Source: Clostridiales bacterium (GTDB taxonomy: Bacteria; Bacillota; Clostridia; Lachnospirales; Lachnospiraceae). Taken from it: a stretch of 45,827 nucleotides of DNA. Made by a program: the position numbers and the translations under genes. Location: NCBI GenBank assembly GCA_012520655.1, contig JAAYNW010000055.1, positions 1 through 45,827 on the forward strand, in the 5' to 3' direction. This document shows positions 1 through 9,085 of this stretch, piece after piece. Every line of letters begins with the position of its first letter. Position 1 is the stretch's first letter. The notes below the pieces were generated by a model. It was not told the origin of the DNA. It was given only the letters and a program-made list of their open reading frames with translations, and made no database searches.

Positions 1-714
1 CAAGATTTCGTTTGTAACAAAATCCCCTTCATAAAAGAAACTGTAAGTCGTAAATGGGGAGGGGGCATTTTGAGCCTGTTCCAACGTTTCTATTTTACGA
101 AGTATGACCGTTGTGCCATGTTGCTGTGCTATTTCCTTAATAATAGGAGCATATTTATCTGTATGAGGACATTGGTTGGAATAGTAAAGGATCATACCCT
201 TTTCGCTGATTTTACCACACTTGGCACAATCTTTGATTTTAGGAACGGGAGCATTTTCATCAAATGGCAGATATAATAGCTCAAAATACGGAGCAGCCGT
301 GTCCGAGACCTGGAAGCCCTTATATTTCAAATGCTTTGGGTCGGACAAAAACGGCATCTTTTTTGCCGAGGAAAGAATCGTCAGGCCATATTTACCTTTT
401 GCCTTTGCATCTTCGATACATTGTTCCAGAAGTTGATTAGCATAACCTTGCCCTTTAAATTGTCCCGATACCCAAAAGCAGTTGATGTGCATGTAGCCGT
501 CCGCCAGTATGGGACACCATGCTTTTTCGGCAGGAATATACTCAATAAAAACCTTTCCCCGGACATCCAATTTTCTGAATATCAAACCATCATGAAAGCG
601 TTCTTTAAGCCACGCCTTTTTGGATGGTACACAGGTTTCACCCTTTTTTTCCGCTATGACGCAACATATATGCTCGTTTTCGATATTGTCCTGATTGACC
701 GTAATAAATTCCAT
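1..714 (-). CDS. GNAT acetyltransferase with YoaP-like C-terminal domain (C-terminus cut by window edge)
   Basis: The reading frame is open from an ATG at 714 to the window edge, giving 238 residues of a protein whose C-terminus lies outside. A GNAT acetyl-CoA-binding motif is visible around residues 82-95 (VSGQFKGQGYANQLLEQ, the Q-x-x-G-x-G loop). The second half contains the segment YYSNQCPHTDKYAPIIKEIA, which resembles the small C-terminal domain of the YoaP family, with a Cys in a thioredoxin-like context. A GGGAGGGAG ribosome site lies 8 nt before the ATG and fixes the start. The acceptor substrate cannot be predicted. It is monocistronic as far as can be seen; the next gene upstream (787-1614) has the same strand but an ordinary gap of about 70 bp. 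Confidence 0.8.
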   Translation of the reverse strand, partial: MEFITVNQDNIENEHICCVIAEKKGETCVPSKKAWLKERFHDGLIFRKLDVRGKVFIEYIPAEKAWCPILADGYMHINCFWVSGQFKGQGYANQLLEQCIEDAKAKGKYGLTILSSAKKMPFLSDPKHLKYKGFQVSDTAAPYFELLYLPFDENAPVPKIKDCAKCGKISEKGMILYYSNQCPHTDKYAPIIKEIAQQHGTTVILRKIETLEQAQNAPSPFTTYSFFYEGDFVTNEIL

Positions 715-786
715 CGTTGTTACTCCCTCCCGAAGATTAGTTTTAAAATAAGATAACCACCAGGCAATGCTCCGCTCTCCCAATTG

Positions 787-1614
787 TCATTCCCATAAGC
801 CGCTTTTTATCTGTGAGATATTTTCTTCCGTCAAGTCCATATATTGAATTTGAATTTCTAAAGCGTCTTCAATATAATCATTGACCCACTCATTGTATTC
901 AGATACATCTACCGGATGGGTATCATCATACTGCCCGTCTTTCATAATATAATAGACAAACCCCGTCTCACTTTTGTCTATATCACTCGGAAACGGATTG
1001 TTTTGACTATCTGTTCCCGGGATATTTTTATCCCACGCGTCCACCATGCCGACTAATACATAGCTATCTGAATCTCGATTATATTGATACATGTTGTACG
1101 GCCAGAACTCACCGGCTCTTCCCTGATTATGCGACCATAGAACCTTGACAATACCATTATTATAAAAAGTCACCGGCGGAAATTCCTGCAATTCGGTTTG
1201 CAATGCCCCTGTTTCGTCGTCATAACCAAATACATATTCTGTCATCCCTGCGATAATTGTACCGGAATACATAATTATCAGTTCATCTTTTCCGTCATTA
1301 TCCACGTCATAAATTGCAAACATATTTTCAGACATATCCCCGGATAGTTCTCCTGCCTCAGTCCCGTCGGGAAATGTATGGTTCTGAATCAGATTTTCAA
1401 GTGCTGTAAAATATGCATTATATATATCATCAAGATTATCGACCACTTTATCACCTTCTTCCGGCGTATCTGTAACAGTTGCCCGAGCCGTTGAAGAGGC
1501 TGAAGGAGGTAAAGTATCACCGCTATCATCTGTATGTACTGCTTGATTATTGCCGCAAGCAGTAAACGTCACACATAAAACCGTAAAAATAAATAAACTC
1601 AGTATTTTTTTCAT
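787..1614 (-). CDS. Predicted lipoprotein with a Ca-binding-like DxDxDG repeat segment
   Basis: A 275-residue protein with a lipoprotein signal peptide: MKK, a hydrophobic stretch, then the lipobox VTFTAC, so it should be anchored outside the membrane through the Cys. After a low-complexity Thr/Ser/Asp linker there is a globular domain containing YDVDNDGKDELIIMY (about residues 97-111), a motif found in FG-GAP/VCBS and dockerin-like calcium loops. Seven further residues upstream are in frame, but AAGGAGA sits about 10 nt before the ATG at 1614, so that start is preferred. The function is unknown. Proteins of this type are common uncharacterised surface lipoproteins of Clostridia. Confidence 0.8.
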   Translation of the reverse strand: MKKILSLFIFTVLCVTFTACGNNQAVHTDDSGDTLPPSASSTARATVTDTPEEGDKVVDNLDDIYNAYFTALENLIQNHTFPDGTEAGELSGDMSENMFAIYDVDNDGKDELIIMYSGTIIAGMTEYVFGYDDETGALQTELQEFPPVTFYNNGIVKVLWSHNQGRAGEFWPYNMYQYNRDSDSYVLVGMVDAWDKNIPGTDSQNNPFPSDIDKSETGFVYYIMKDGQYDDTHPVDVSEYNEWVNDYIEDALEIQIQYMDLTEENISQIKSGLWE

Positions 1615-1704
1615 TATGCAAATTCTCCTTTTCATGCAGAAAAATGTTCAAAAAGCCGATGTGCTTTTAATTCAAGGCACTTTGGCATATCAGTGATTAT
1701 TATA

Positions 1705-1880
1705 TCATTCATTAAACTTTTTGAATACAGGAATATCATCTATGGGAGCATCACATTCAATTGATTGTCCACCCCTGTACTCCTTTTCATTGCTAAGGCT
1801 CTTCCATACGCCGGACGGCAGGTATACGTTCCTTGAAAACTGATTTGCATTCAACACCGGCGCAACCAAATGTTTCGATC
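1705..1880 (-). pseudogene. 3' remnant of a GH31 alpha-glucosidase/xylosidase gene
   Basis: The reading frame ending at 1705 carries HLVAPVLNANQF, then YLPSGVWKSL, YRGGQSIECDAP and IDDIPVFKK. This is the conserved beta-sandwich end of glycoside hydrolase family 31 (LLVAPV...YLPxGxW...GGxxxxxxAPxxxIPVF). No catalytic barrel lies upstream. Homology stops near 1875-1880, where the opposite strand already reads as an AraC-type regulator. The frame stays open to an ATG at 1956, but the residues before about number 23 show no GH31 similarity. I read it as a non-functional stump of about 58 codons, the 5' part of the gene having been deleted. Confidence 0.7.
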
Positions 1881-2428
1881 CGGTTCTGAACTCCGAGATT
1901 GCTTTCCCGGAGCATATAAAACCGTGCGCAGAGTGGGAAAAATCGGTAATTTCCATACTATCCGAAATAAGGAACCCGTATCTGAAAAAAGATGCGGCAT
2001 ACGAGCTTTATATAAAAACCAAGCTCTACGAAATCTGGTATCTGATGTACTCATACTCAATCGGTAAAGATAAAAGCTTCAAAAATAACGACTACCGCGT
2101 AACCAGAATCAAATCGATACTGGAATACATTCACATAAACTACAGTAGAGAAATCGTGCTTTCTGTACTTGCCAACACCTTTAGCATGGGCAAAGGGCAT
2201 TTCTGCAGATTTTTTAAGTCCATGGTAAAAATGTTTGTTGTGGATTATGTCAATTCCTACCGTATCAACGTAAGTACCTCATTGCTAACAAAGACAGACA
2301 AGGAAGTCGGCGAAATCGCATGTATGGTTGGCTTTAACAATATCAGCTATTTTAATAAAATCTTTAGGAAACATATGCATTGCACGCCCACCGAGTTTCG
2401 CCGCGGGATAAAGGCTGAGCAGTTTTAA
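1868..2428 (+). pseudogene. 5'-truncated AraC-family transcriptional regulator
   Basis: Read on the plus strand from about 1868 this is an uninterrupted C-terminal AraC protein: KCFDPVLNSEIAFPEHIKP matches the end of the cupin/effector domain, a helical linker follows (ISILSEIRNPYLKKDAAYEL), then a complete double helix-turn-helix (VLSVLANTFSMGKGHFCRFF and EVGEIACMVGFNNISYFNKI, ending TPTEFRRG). The effector domain's first 120 or so residues are missing, and no start codon with a ribosome site precedes the homology. An internal ATG at 2045 could give a 127-residue DNA-binding fragment, but no good Shine-Dalgarno is visible before it. It is fused back to back with the GH31 stump at about 1865-1895. 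Confidence 0.7.
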
Positions 2429-2586
2429 AGGGCATGGATAGCAAACATATTTGCTCCGGTATTTTACTGACTAAACTAACAACGGTATTCTTATTGTTCT
2501 CAAAATCTCTAGTTGAACGTCTTAAATTAACTAATTCACTGCAACCAGTTTCTTAAGGAGACTAAAACGGAGAATTTTCCGGAGTT

Positions 2587-2624
2587 GAAAAAAAAACAAC
2601 CAGATATTTATTCTCCGGCTGTTT
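2587..2624 (-). terminator. Intrinsic terminator of the 2644-3225 lipoprotein gene
   Basis: On the minus strand the stem AAACAGCCGG pairs with CTGGTTGTTT (two G-U pairs) around an 11-nt loop and is followed by a run of nine T. It lies about 20 bp past the stop codon at 2644. The rest of the 2429-2643 gap shows nothing recognisable. Confidence 0.75.
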
Positions 2625-2643
2625 ACATTACTCTTCTATTTTA

Positions 2644-3225
2644 TTAATTACTTTCTATTCTTTTTGCCTCAAAAAATACACCTTCATAATATATAAGCAA
2701 GGTATCATCATCTAACACATAAAAATGACTTCCTATAAAATTCCCCTCTGTTGATGCATTAACAAGAGTAATTTCACTGCCATTAATTCCTAATTCGGAT
2801 GCTTGAATACCAAAATCTTCATACATTTGTTCTGCAAAGTATATGTCTTCTTGATAATCGGTATCCATTGTGTTTCCGTTCCAAGCATAAGTGGATTCTC
2901 GAAAGCTTAAAGTATTACCAATAGTTGCGTCTATTTCTTCTTGGGACATAGCGTAAACCGCTGATGTTCCCCTGCAAGCAACAATTTCGTAATCTCCGTA
3001 AAAACCATCTAATTCTTTGATGTCATCTTTGGGTTCAATGTTGTCTGGAGTTTTGTCCTTTACATGATTTGTCTCGTCTTCTGCTTCTTTTACGTTATTA
3101 ATTTCTGTTTCTTCAATTGTTTGTCCAATAATATTGCTCTTTTCATCAATTGAAGCTTTATTATTGCCGCCACACCCAATCATGAGTGTGCATATTATCA
3201 ACAAAAACAGGTATTTATTTTTCAT
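2644..3225 (-). CDS. Predicted lipoprotein of unknown function
   Basis: A 193-residue protein with a clear type II signal peptide (MKNKYLFLLIICTLMIGCGGNN; lipobox LMIGC). An acidic, low-complexity linker of about 50 residues (Glu/Asp/Lys/Asn rich) follows. The C-terminal domain of about 115 residues begins near DGFYGDYEIVACRG and contains several short beta-like segments, ending in YYEGVFFEAKRI. The pattern 'GxYxI...G...A' followed by 'G..I...F..ST.AWNG' looks like a small beta-barrel found in many clostridial lipoproteins, but I cannot name it. It is monocistronic, with its own terminator. Two tandem AAGGAGT ribosome sites precede the ATG. Confidence 0.8.
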   Translation of the reverse strand: MKNKYLFLLIICTLMIGCGGNNKASIDEKSNIIGQTIEETEINNVKEAEDETNHVKDKTPDNIEPKDDIKELDGFYGDYEIVACRGTSAVYAMSQEEIDATIGNTLSFRESTYAWNGNTMDTDYQEDIYFAEQMYEDFGIQASELGINGSEITLVNASTEGNFIGSHFYVLDDDTLLIYYEGVFFEAKRIESN

Positions 3226-3262
3226 ATTTTAAACTCCTTAAAATTTTATACTCCTTAAAATA
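3226..3262 (-). repeat. Tandemly duplicated ribosome-binding-site segment
   Basis: Immediately before the lipoprotein ATG the minus strand reads TTTTAAGGAGT(A/T)TAAAAT twice in a row, giving two Shine-Dalgarno sequences about 17 nt apart. Only the proximal one is correctly spaced for the ATG at 3225. Confidence 0.55.
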
Positions 3263-3292
3263 TTGTAAGTTTCATCTTGATGCTCCCATTTG

Positions 3293-3346
3293 CAAAAAAT
3301 AATATATTACATTAATCAAAAGCTTTGATTGCTGTAATATATTACT
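3293..3346 (-). terminator. Long hairpin terminator of the tmRNA gene
   Basis: The minus strand forms a stem of about 24 bp with two mismatches (AATATATTACA...AATCAAAG / CTTTTGATT...TGTAATATATT) followed by TTTTTT. It begins about 36 nt after the mature 3' end of ssrA and is the obvious factor-independent terminator for it. Confidence 0.75.
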
Positions 3347-3381
3347 TAATAAAATATACACGTAACGAAATATTTGAAAAA

Positions 3382-3728
3382 TGGAATAGGCGGGAGTCGA
3401 ACCCGCGTCCAAAGACCCATTCCCTGTCCTTCTACTATCATAGTCAATTATTGCGGGTTACCCCACATTCCCTCCTACATCAGGAAATTGACACCCCGAT
3501 GTATTCAGTAGCTTCATAATACGCCCACGGGCTCAAAGCTTTGTCCGTGTCGTTTCCTACATAGTCGATGCCCGCTTCTTAACGTGTAGGTGCACTAAGT
3601 CGGACAGCTGCCATTAGGCAGCGTATGCTAAATTATCTTCAGCGTTTATATTTATTTTTGCGATTTGACGCATCGCCTGCGGATAGCTTCTCCAGCTGCA
3701 AGACCCCTGTCGAAACCTTTACTATCCC
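3382..3728 (-). ncRNA. ssrA: Transfer-messenger RNA (tmRNA)
   Basis: It rescues stalled ribosomes together with SmpB. The 5' end GGGATAG pairs with the 3' CTATTCC to form a 7-bp tRNA-like acceptor stem with one G-U pair; the T-arm reads GCGGG TTCGACT CCCGC, and GGTTTCGACAGGGG is the typical 5' signature. The discriminator base is A, and the terminal CCA is not encoded after it, so it must be added enzymatically. The tag frame at 3661-3614 encodes AKININAEDNLAYAA then TAA. Length is about 347 nt, normal for one-piece tmRNA. The gene for its partner SmpB lies immediately upstream on the same strand. Confidence 0.95.
3614..3661 (-). other. tmRNA proteolysis-tag reading frame
   Basis: The resume codon GCA (Ala) starts the 15-residue tag AKININAEDNLAYAA, followed by TAA. 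The C-terminal YAA matches the small hydrophobic end (LAA/YAA/VAA) recognised by ClpXP-type proteases, and the AEDN core matches firmicute tags. The stop lies next to the pseudoknot stem GCTGCC..GGCAGC. Confidence 0.88.
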
Positions 3729-3776
3729 TTATTCAATTAATGAGGCAAACATAAGATTCTTATTTCCTTTAATGTT

Positions 3777-3805
3777 ATTATATAATACTTCCTGATAAGA
3801 TTCAA
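3777..3805 (-). promoter_or_regulatory. tmRNA promoter
   Basis: On the minus strand TTGAAT (3805-3800), a 17-nt spacer and TATAAT (3782-3777) form a near-consensus sigma-A promoter. Transcription would start near 3770, leaving a leader of about 40 nt to be removed from the mature 5' end at 3728, as expected for RNase P processing. The remaining DNA between here and smpB (3806-3889) is AT-rich with no other signal. Confidence 0.75.
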
Positions 3806-3889
3806 TCTAACCACTAATAATTTATTTTTATTTAATTTTCTTAAAATAAAGTTTCTCAAATATTATTTTTAATGAAAATCTTTCAAATT

Positions 3890-4357
3890 TTATCCTCTCA
3901 GTTTCATTTTAAGTTCTTTTTCCACTTCTCTTTTTTGATCCTTTTTGGCGATGTCCTGTCTCTTATCGTACATCTTTTTACCTTTTGCAAGTCCGATTTC
4001 CACCTTTGCCATCCCATCTTTGAAGTATACCTGCAATGGAACAAGTGTATATCCCTTTTCAGAGATCTTGCCTGTCAGTTTATTGATCTCCTGCTTGTGA
4101 AGTAATAATTTCTTTACTCTGAGCGGATCTTTATTAAAAATATTCCCCTTTTCATACGGGCTGACATGCATTCCGTAAGCGAACACCTCTCCGTTTTCAA
4201 TACGGATAAAAGCTTCCTTGATGCTACATTTTCCCATGCGCATGGACTTCACTTCCGTGCCGTGGAGCACTAATCCTGCCTCGTATTTCTCTTCTATAAA
4301 ATAATCGTGATACGCTTTTTTATTATTCGCAATCAGTTTCATTGCCTCTTTCGCCAT
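3890..4357 (-). CDS. smpB: SsrA-binding protein SmpB
   Basis: A 155-residue RNA-binding protein that binds the tRNA-like domain of tmRNA and delivers it to stalled ribosomes. The family signatures are all present: N-terminal [59 protein letters not shown]-like [23 protein letters not shown], and the basic C-terminal tail ([13 protein letters not shown]) that folds as a helix in the mRNA channel. GGAGG lies 7 nt before the ATG at 4357, so the five extra in-frame residues upstream are not used. The gene overlaps the end of rnr by 35 bp, indicating translational coupling, and is followed by ssrA. Confidence 0.96.
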   Translation of the reverse strand: MAKEAMKLIANNKKAYHDYFIEEKYEAGLVLHGTEVKSMRMGKCSIKEAFIRIENGEVFAYGMHVSPYEKGNIFNKDPLRVKKLLLHKQEINKLTGKISEKGYTLVPLQVYFKDGMAKVEIGLAKGKKMYDKRQDIAKKDQKREVEKELKMKLRG

Positions 4358-6485
4358 AATAATCCTCCACAAAGTCTACGGTTCTTGCAAAACGATCCGT
4401 TCCCTCCACAATAACCGCAATCCTTTCTCCCAATTTATACTTCTTTCCCGAATCCCTTCCTACCATCTCATAATTTGCTTCGTCATAAAAGAAATAATCT
4501 CCCATCAACGAGGACACGTGTATAAGCCCCTCTACGGTATTCGGAAGTTCTACATAAATCCCCCAGCTCGTAATACCGGAAATCACACCTTCGAACCTCT
4601 CTCCGATATGTTTTTCCATATACTCCGTCTTCTTTAACTTATCAGTCTCTCTTTCCGCTTCATCCGCACGACGCTCCATCTTTGACGAACGGTCTGCCAC
4701 CGCAGGAAGAATCTCGCCGTAATGCAGGATACGGTTTTCATTTAGGCGTCCCCTGAGCTGTTCCTTTATAATTCTATGAATCTGCAAATCCGGATATCTG
4801 CGAATCGGCGAAGTAAAATGGCAATAATACTGACAAGCAAGCCCAAAATGTCCGGTGCAATCGACAGAATATCTCGCCCGTTTCATGCTACGAAGCGTAA
4901 GTCTGCTGATTAATGCCTCTTCCGGTGTCCCTTCTATTTTTCCTAAAAGCTTCTGAATCTCTTTCGGATGTACCTCTTCCTTCGAAGCCTTGATTCCATA
5001 GCCGAAATTACTGATAAATACACTTAACTGTAAGATCTTCTCCGGATCGGGATTATCGTGAGTTCTATATACAAACGGAAGCTCCATCCAATAAAAGTGC
5101 TGTGCAACCGTTTCATTGGCAAGGAGCATGAAATCTTCAATAATTTTCGTTGCCGTATTCCGTTCATAAGGCATAATCTCTAACGGATGCCCTTCTTTAT
5201 CCAATATTATTTTTGTCTCCGGAAAATCGAAATCTATGGAACCTCTCTTCTTTCTTTTTGCCCGAAGGATTCCTGCAAGCTCCTCCATCAATTCGAACAT
5301 GGGAACAAACTCTTGATGTTCTTCGCGCTCCACTTCATCCTTATCTTCTAATATTTTTTTTACGCTCGTATAAGTCATGCGTCTGTCTACGCAGATTACA
5401 GATTCAACAATACGGTAATCTATTACTTCGCCTTTCGGATTAACCGTCATCAGGCAACTGAGTGCCAGCCGGTCTACGCCTTGATTTAAAGAGCATATGC
5501 CATTGGACAGCTTATGAGGAATCATGGGAATTACCCTATCCACCAGATAAACGCTGGTACCTCGATTTAAAGCCTCTCTGTCCAAAGCGGAGTTCTCCTG
5601 CACGTAATTGGTTACGTCCGCGATATGGATCCCCAGCAGGAAATTCTCTCCTTCTTTCGATATGCTGACGGCATCATCCAAATCTTTCGCATCTTCTCCG
5701 TCTATCGTTACCATTTGCATGTTCCTCAGGTCTTCTCTGCCTTCCATATCCGCTTGTGATACCTTTGATGCTACCCGCTCTGCCTGATTTAATACTTTCT
5801 CTTCGAATCCCATGGGCAAATCAAAGCTCTTTACTATAGATAGTATATCTACGCCGGGGTCATTGGTATGTCCTAATATCTCAACAACCTTTCCTTCCGG
5901 CTTTTTATTCTTGAGTTCGTTTCCGTAGTCGGTAAGTTCAACCACCACTTTATGTCCGTCTACCGCACCTTTGGAACGCTCAATCGGTACAAAAATATCC
6001 GATGATAATTTTATGTTGTCCGGTATCACAAATCCAAAATTCTTAGACTTTTGAAAGGTACCCACTATCTGGGTAGTCCCGTGACTGATAACTTTGATAA
6101 TTTCGGCTTCCTGTCTCTTGCCTCTCTGCCCGGGAAGCAGCCTTGCCTGTACGGTATCTTTGTGAAAAGCGCCCCCTGTCTTCGTATCAGGAATAAATAA
6201 GTCTTCTGTTCTTCCCTCCACTTCCACAAAACCAAAGCCTCTCGCATTGCTTATAAAGATTCCTGTTACAATGTTTTCATCGGACTTCATATATTTCCCT
6301 TTGGAAGTAACGCTTATTTTACCCTCTGCCAAAAGCTCTTCAAGGATTCTATGGAATTCTACCCTTTCCTCCCTGGTAACCTGCATAAAAATCGCCATCT
6401 CTTTCTCTTTCATAGGAATATACATTTCATCCCCTACGAGCTCGCATATTAAATTCTTTCTTTTATTATATAATTCCTTATCCAT
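4323..6485 (-). CDS. rnr: Ribonuclease R (3'-5' exoribonuclease)
   Basis: A 720-residue RNase II/R family exonuclease that degrades structured RNA and the faulty mRNAs released by trans-translation. Domains in order: a short helical N-terminus (1-65), cold-shock OB folds (about 70-200, with [17 protein letters not shown]), the RNB catalytic domain with the metal site [13 protein letters not shown] at 260-272 (D262, D268, D270, D271), the [22 protein letters not shown] signature near residue 555, and a C-terminal S1 domain ([20 protein letters not shown]). Length is normal for RNase R. It is separated from secG by a terminator and overlaps smpB, matching the common firmicute order secG-rnr-smpB-ssrA. 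Confidence 0.96.
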   Translation of the reverse strand: MDKELYNKRKNLICELVGDEMYIPMKEKEMAIFMQVTREERVEFHRILEELLAEGKISVTSKGKYMKSDENIVTGIFISNARGFGFVEVEGRTEDLFIPDTKTGGAFHKDTVQARLLPGQRGKRQEAEIIKVISHGTTQIVGTFQKSKNFGFVIPDNIKLSSDIFVPIERSKGAVDGHKVVVELTDYGNELKNKKPEGKVVEILGHTNDPGVDILSIVKSFDLPMGFEEKVLNQAERVASKVSQADMEGREDLRNMQMVTIDGEDAKDLDDAVSISKEGENFLLGIHIADVTNYVQENSALDREALNRGTSVYLVDRVIPMIPHKLSNGICSLNQGVDRLALSCLMTVNPKGEVIDYRIVESVICVDRRMTYTSVKKILEDKDEVEREEHQEFVPMFELMEELAGILRAKRKKRGSIDFDFPETKIILDKEGHPLEIMPYERNTATKIIEDFMLLANETVAQHFYWMELPFVYRTHDNPDPEKILQLSVFISNFGYGIKASKEEVHPKEIQKLLGKIEGTPEEALISRLTLRSMKRARYSVDCTGHFGLACQYYCHFTSPIRRYPDLQIHRIIKEQLRGRLNENRILHYGEILPAVADRSSKMERRADEAERETDKLKKTEYMEKHIGERFEGVISGITSWGIYVELPNTVEGLIHVSSLMGDYFFYDEANYEMVGRDSGKKYKLGERIAVIVEGTDRFARTVDFVEDYYGERGNETDCE

Positions 6486-6558
6486 GGCGTTCCTTTCCTA
6501 TTCCGTCCGTATAAAGCTCTGAGTGCACCTGACTATCAGAAGATATTTATCAGTCGAG

Positions 6559-6594
6559 AAAAAAAGCGCCCTTGTTATATGCAAGAGCGCTTTT
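6559..6594 (-). terminator. Intrinsic terminator between secG and rnr
   Basis: The minus strand reads AAAAGCGCTCTTG, a short loop, then CAAGGGCGCTTTTTTT: a strong GC-containing stem with a U-tract. It lies about 10 bp after the secG stop, so rnr-smpB may depend on read-through or on its own promoter, which I could not identify in 6486-6558. Confidence 0.85.
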
Positions 6595-6604
6595 GTAATC
6601 ATCC

Positions 6605-6844
6605 TTAAAATACATTAAGATTTAAGATCGCCGCCAAAACGACAAAACCGACTGCCAAATACTTGGTAACCTTAACAAGTGTTCCTTCCATCGAACGCCC
6701 CTTGTTCTTTCCCCAGTATGTTTCTGCGGCACCGCTGATAGATCCTAAACCTGCCGATTTACCTTCTTGCATCAATACTAATATAACCAAAGCCATGCAT
6801 ATTATAATAAAAACTATTAACAATATCGTTCTTAAAATTTCCAT
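6605..6844 (-). CDS. secG: Protein translocase subunit SecG
   Basis: A 79-residue membrane protein and auxiliary subunit of the SecYEG channel. Two transmembrane segments are seen (about residues 4-24 and 58-77) flanking a cytoplasmic loop with the family motif LMQEGKSAGLGSISGAAETYWGKNKGRSMEGTL. AGGAGG lies 8 nt upstream of the ATG. Length and loop are typical of firmicute SecG. It is the first gene of the secG-rnr-smpB-ssrA block and has its own promoter and terminator. Confidence 0.95.
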   Translation of the reverse strand: MEILRTILLIVFIIICMALVILVLMQEGKSAGLGSISGAAETYWGKNKGRSMEGTLVKVTKYLAVGFVVLAAILNLNVF

Positions 6845-6873
6845 CTCTACACCTCCTAGTACACGCAGATTTC

Positions 6874-6902
6874 AGTTTATCATACACAGGTAATATTTTC
6901 AA
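6874..6902 (-). promoter_or_regulatory. secG promoter
   Basis: On the minus strand TTGAAA (6902-6897), a 17-nt spacer and TAAACT (6879-6874) lie about 30-60 bp before the secG start. The AT-rich stretch 6903-6983 upstream holds three short TTCTGAT repeats with no clear meaning. Confidence 0.65.
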
Positions 6903-6983
6903 GCACTTTAGAATTTTTTCTGATATAAAAATTTTCTGATTTTACAACTATTCTGATTTTCAGATTTTTAGCCGTCAAAATCT

Positions 6984-7505
6984 CTATATAACCTCCACCT
7001 GGCACATTTTCATCGTAATGAGCGCTGCTTCATGACTTTCGACCGTTACTCCTGCACAACAGGAAGAATCTACACTGATCTTCGTCTCCGGTAATTTCGT
7101 TTTTAAAAGCAATGCATTCGTTACCACACATATATCCGTACATAATCCGATCAATTCTATCTCAATTTCCTCTTTCTGCGCCTCAATAAACAGTCTTTCG
7201 GCCAACTCAGCCGAGCCGAAGGTCGGCTTATCTACCACGACAGCTTGAGGCATTGCTTCTTCTATTTCTTTGCGTATGTTCCACCCTGCCGTGCCCTTGA
7301 TACAATGCTTCACCGGAAGATATCTCCCCTCGAAAGTTTCCATATAGTTTTCTTCATGAGTATCTCGTGTCGCATAGATGCAATCTACCGGATAGGTATG
7401 GATTTTGGCAACGACATTTTTTACAATCGCCTGCGCCTCCTTGGTTCCCAGCGCCCCATTTATGAAATCATTCTGCATATCGATAACCACTAATATTTTT
7501 CTCAT
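6984..7505 (-). CDS. Isochorismatase-family cysteine hydrolase (nicotinamidase-like)
   Basis: A 173-residue alpha/beta hydrolase of the isochorismatase/nicotinamidase family. The catalytic triad is present: D9 (VVIDMQNDF), K93 (VVDKPTFGS) and C126 (GLCTDICVVTNALLL, with the typical cis-peptide Val/Ile-Cys region). A PncA-like metal set is suggested by D48, H50 and H67 (TRDTHEENY...VKHC). This favours nicotinamidase (nicotinamide to nicotinate for NAD salvage) over isochorismatase, but the acyl substrate is not certain. Length is slightly below PncA (about 180-210). It is a single gene between eno and secG. Confidence 0.85.
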   Translation of the reverse strand: MRKILVVIDMQNDFINGALGTKEAQAIVKNVVAKIHTYPVDCIYATRDTHEENYMETFEGRYLPVKHCIKGTAGWNIRKEIEEAMPQAVVVDKPTFGSAELAERLFIEAQKEEIEIELIGLCTDICVVTNALLLKTKLPETKISVDSSCCAGVTVESHEAALITMKMCQVEVI

Positions 7506-7593
7506 ATTCTAACATCCGCTCCTATCTGCACATTTTGATTTGAATTATAGCATTTATTTATTACAAAATCAATTCAGGAAGAGCATACGAATA

Positions 7594-7619
7594 ACTGCCT
7601 TCCGCATATGGAAGGCAGT
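7594..7619 (-). terminator. Hairpin downstream of eno
   Basis: A perfect 10-bp inverted repeat, ACTGCCTTCC / GGAAGGCAGT, around a 6-nt loop lies 23 bp after the eno stop codon. The sequence following it on the minus strand is not T-rich, so it may act as an mRNA 3' stabilising hairpin rather than an efficient terminator. Confidence 0.5.
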
Positions 7620-7641
7620 CAAGTAACGCTAAATAAAACAG

Positions 7642-9039
<1,398 letters not shown>

Positions 9040-9085
9040 TTATCATGCTACATCCGTTAAAATACACGAATGTGCCGTCTGCTCT

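Noticed and set aside
3325-3519. Open frame on the plus strand inside the tmRNA gene
   Set aside because: It is the complement of the structured RNA; it has no ribosome site or protein-like composition.
6903-6966. Three TTCTGAT repeats before secG
   Set aside because: Short, AT-rich and irregularly spaced; no match to a known site.
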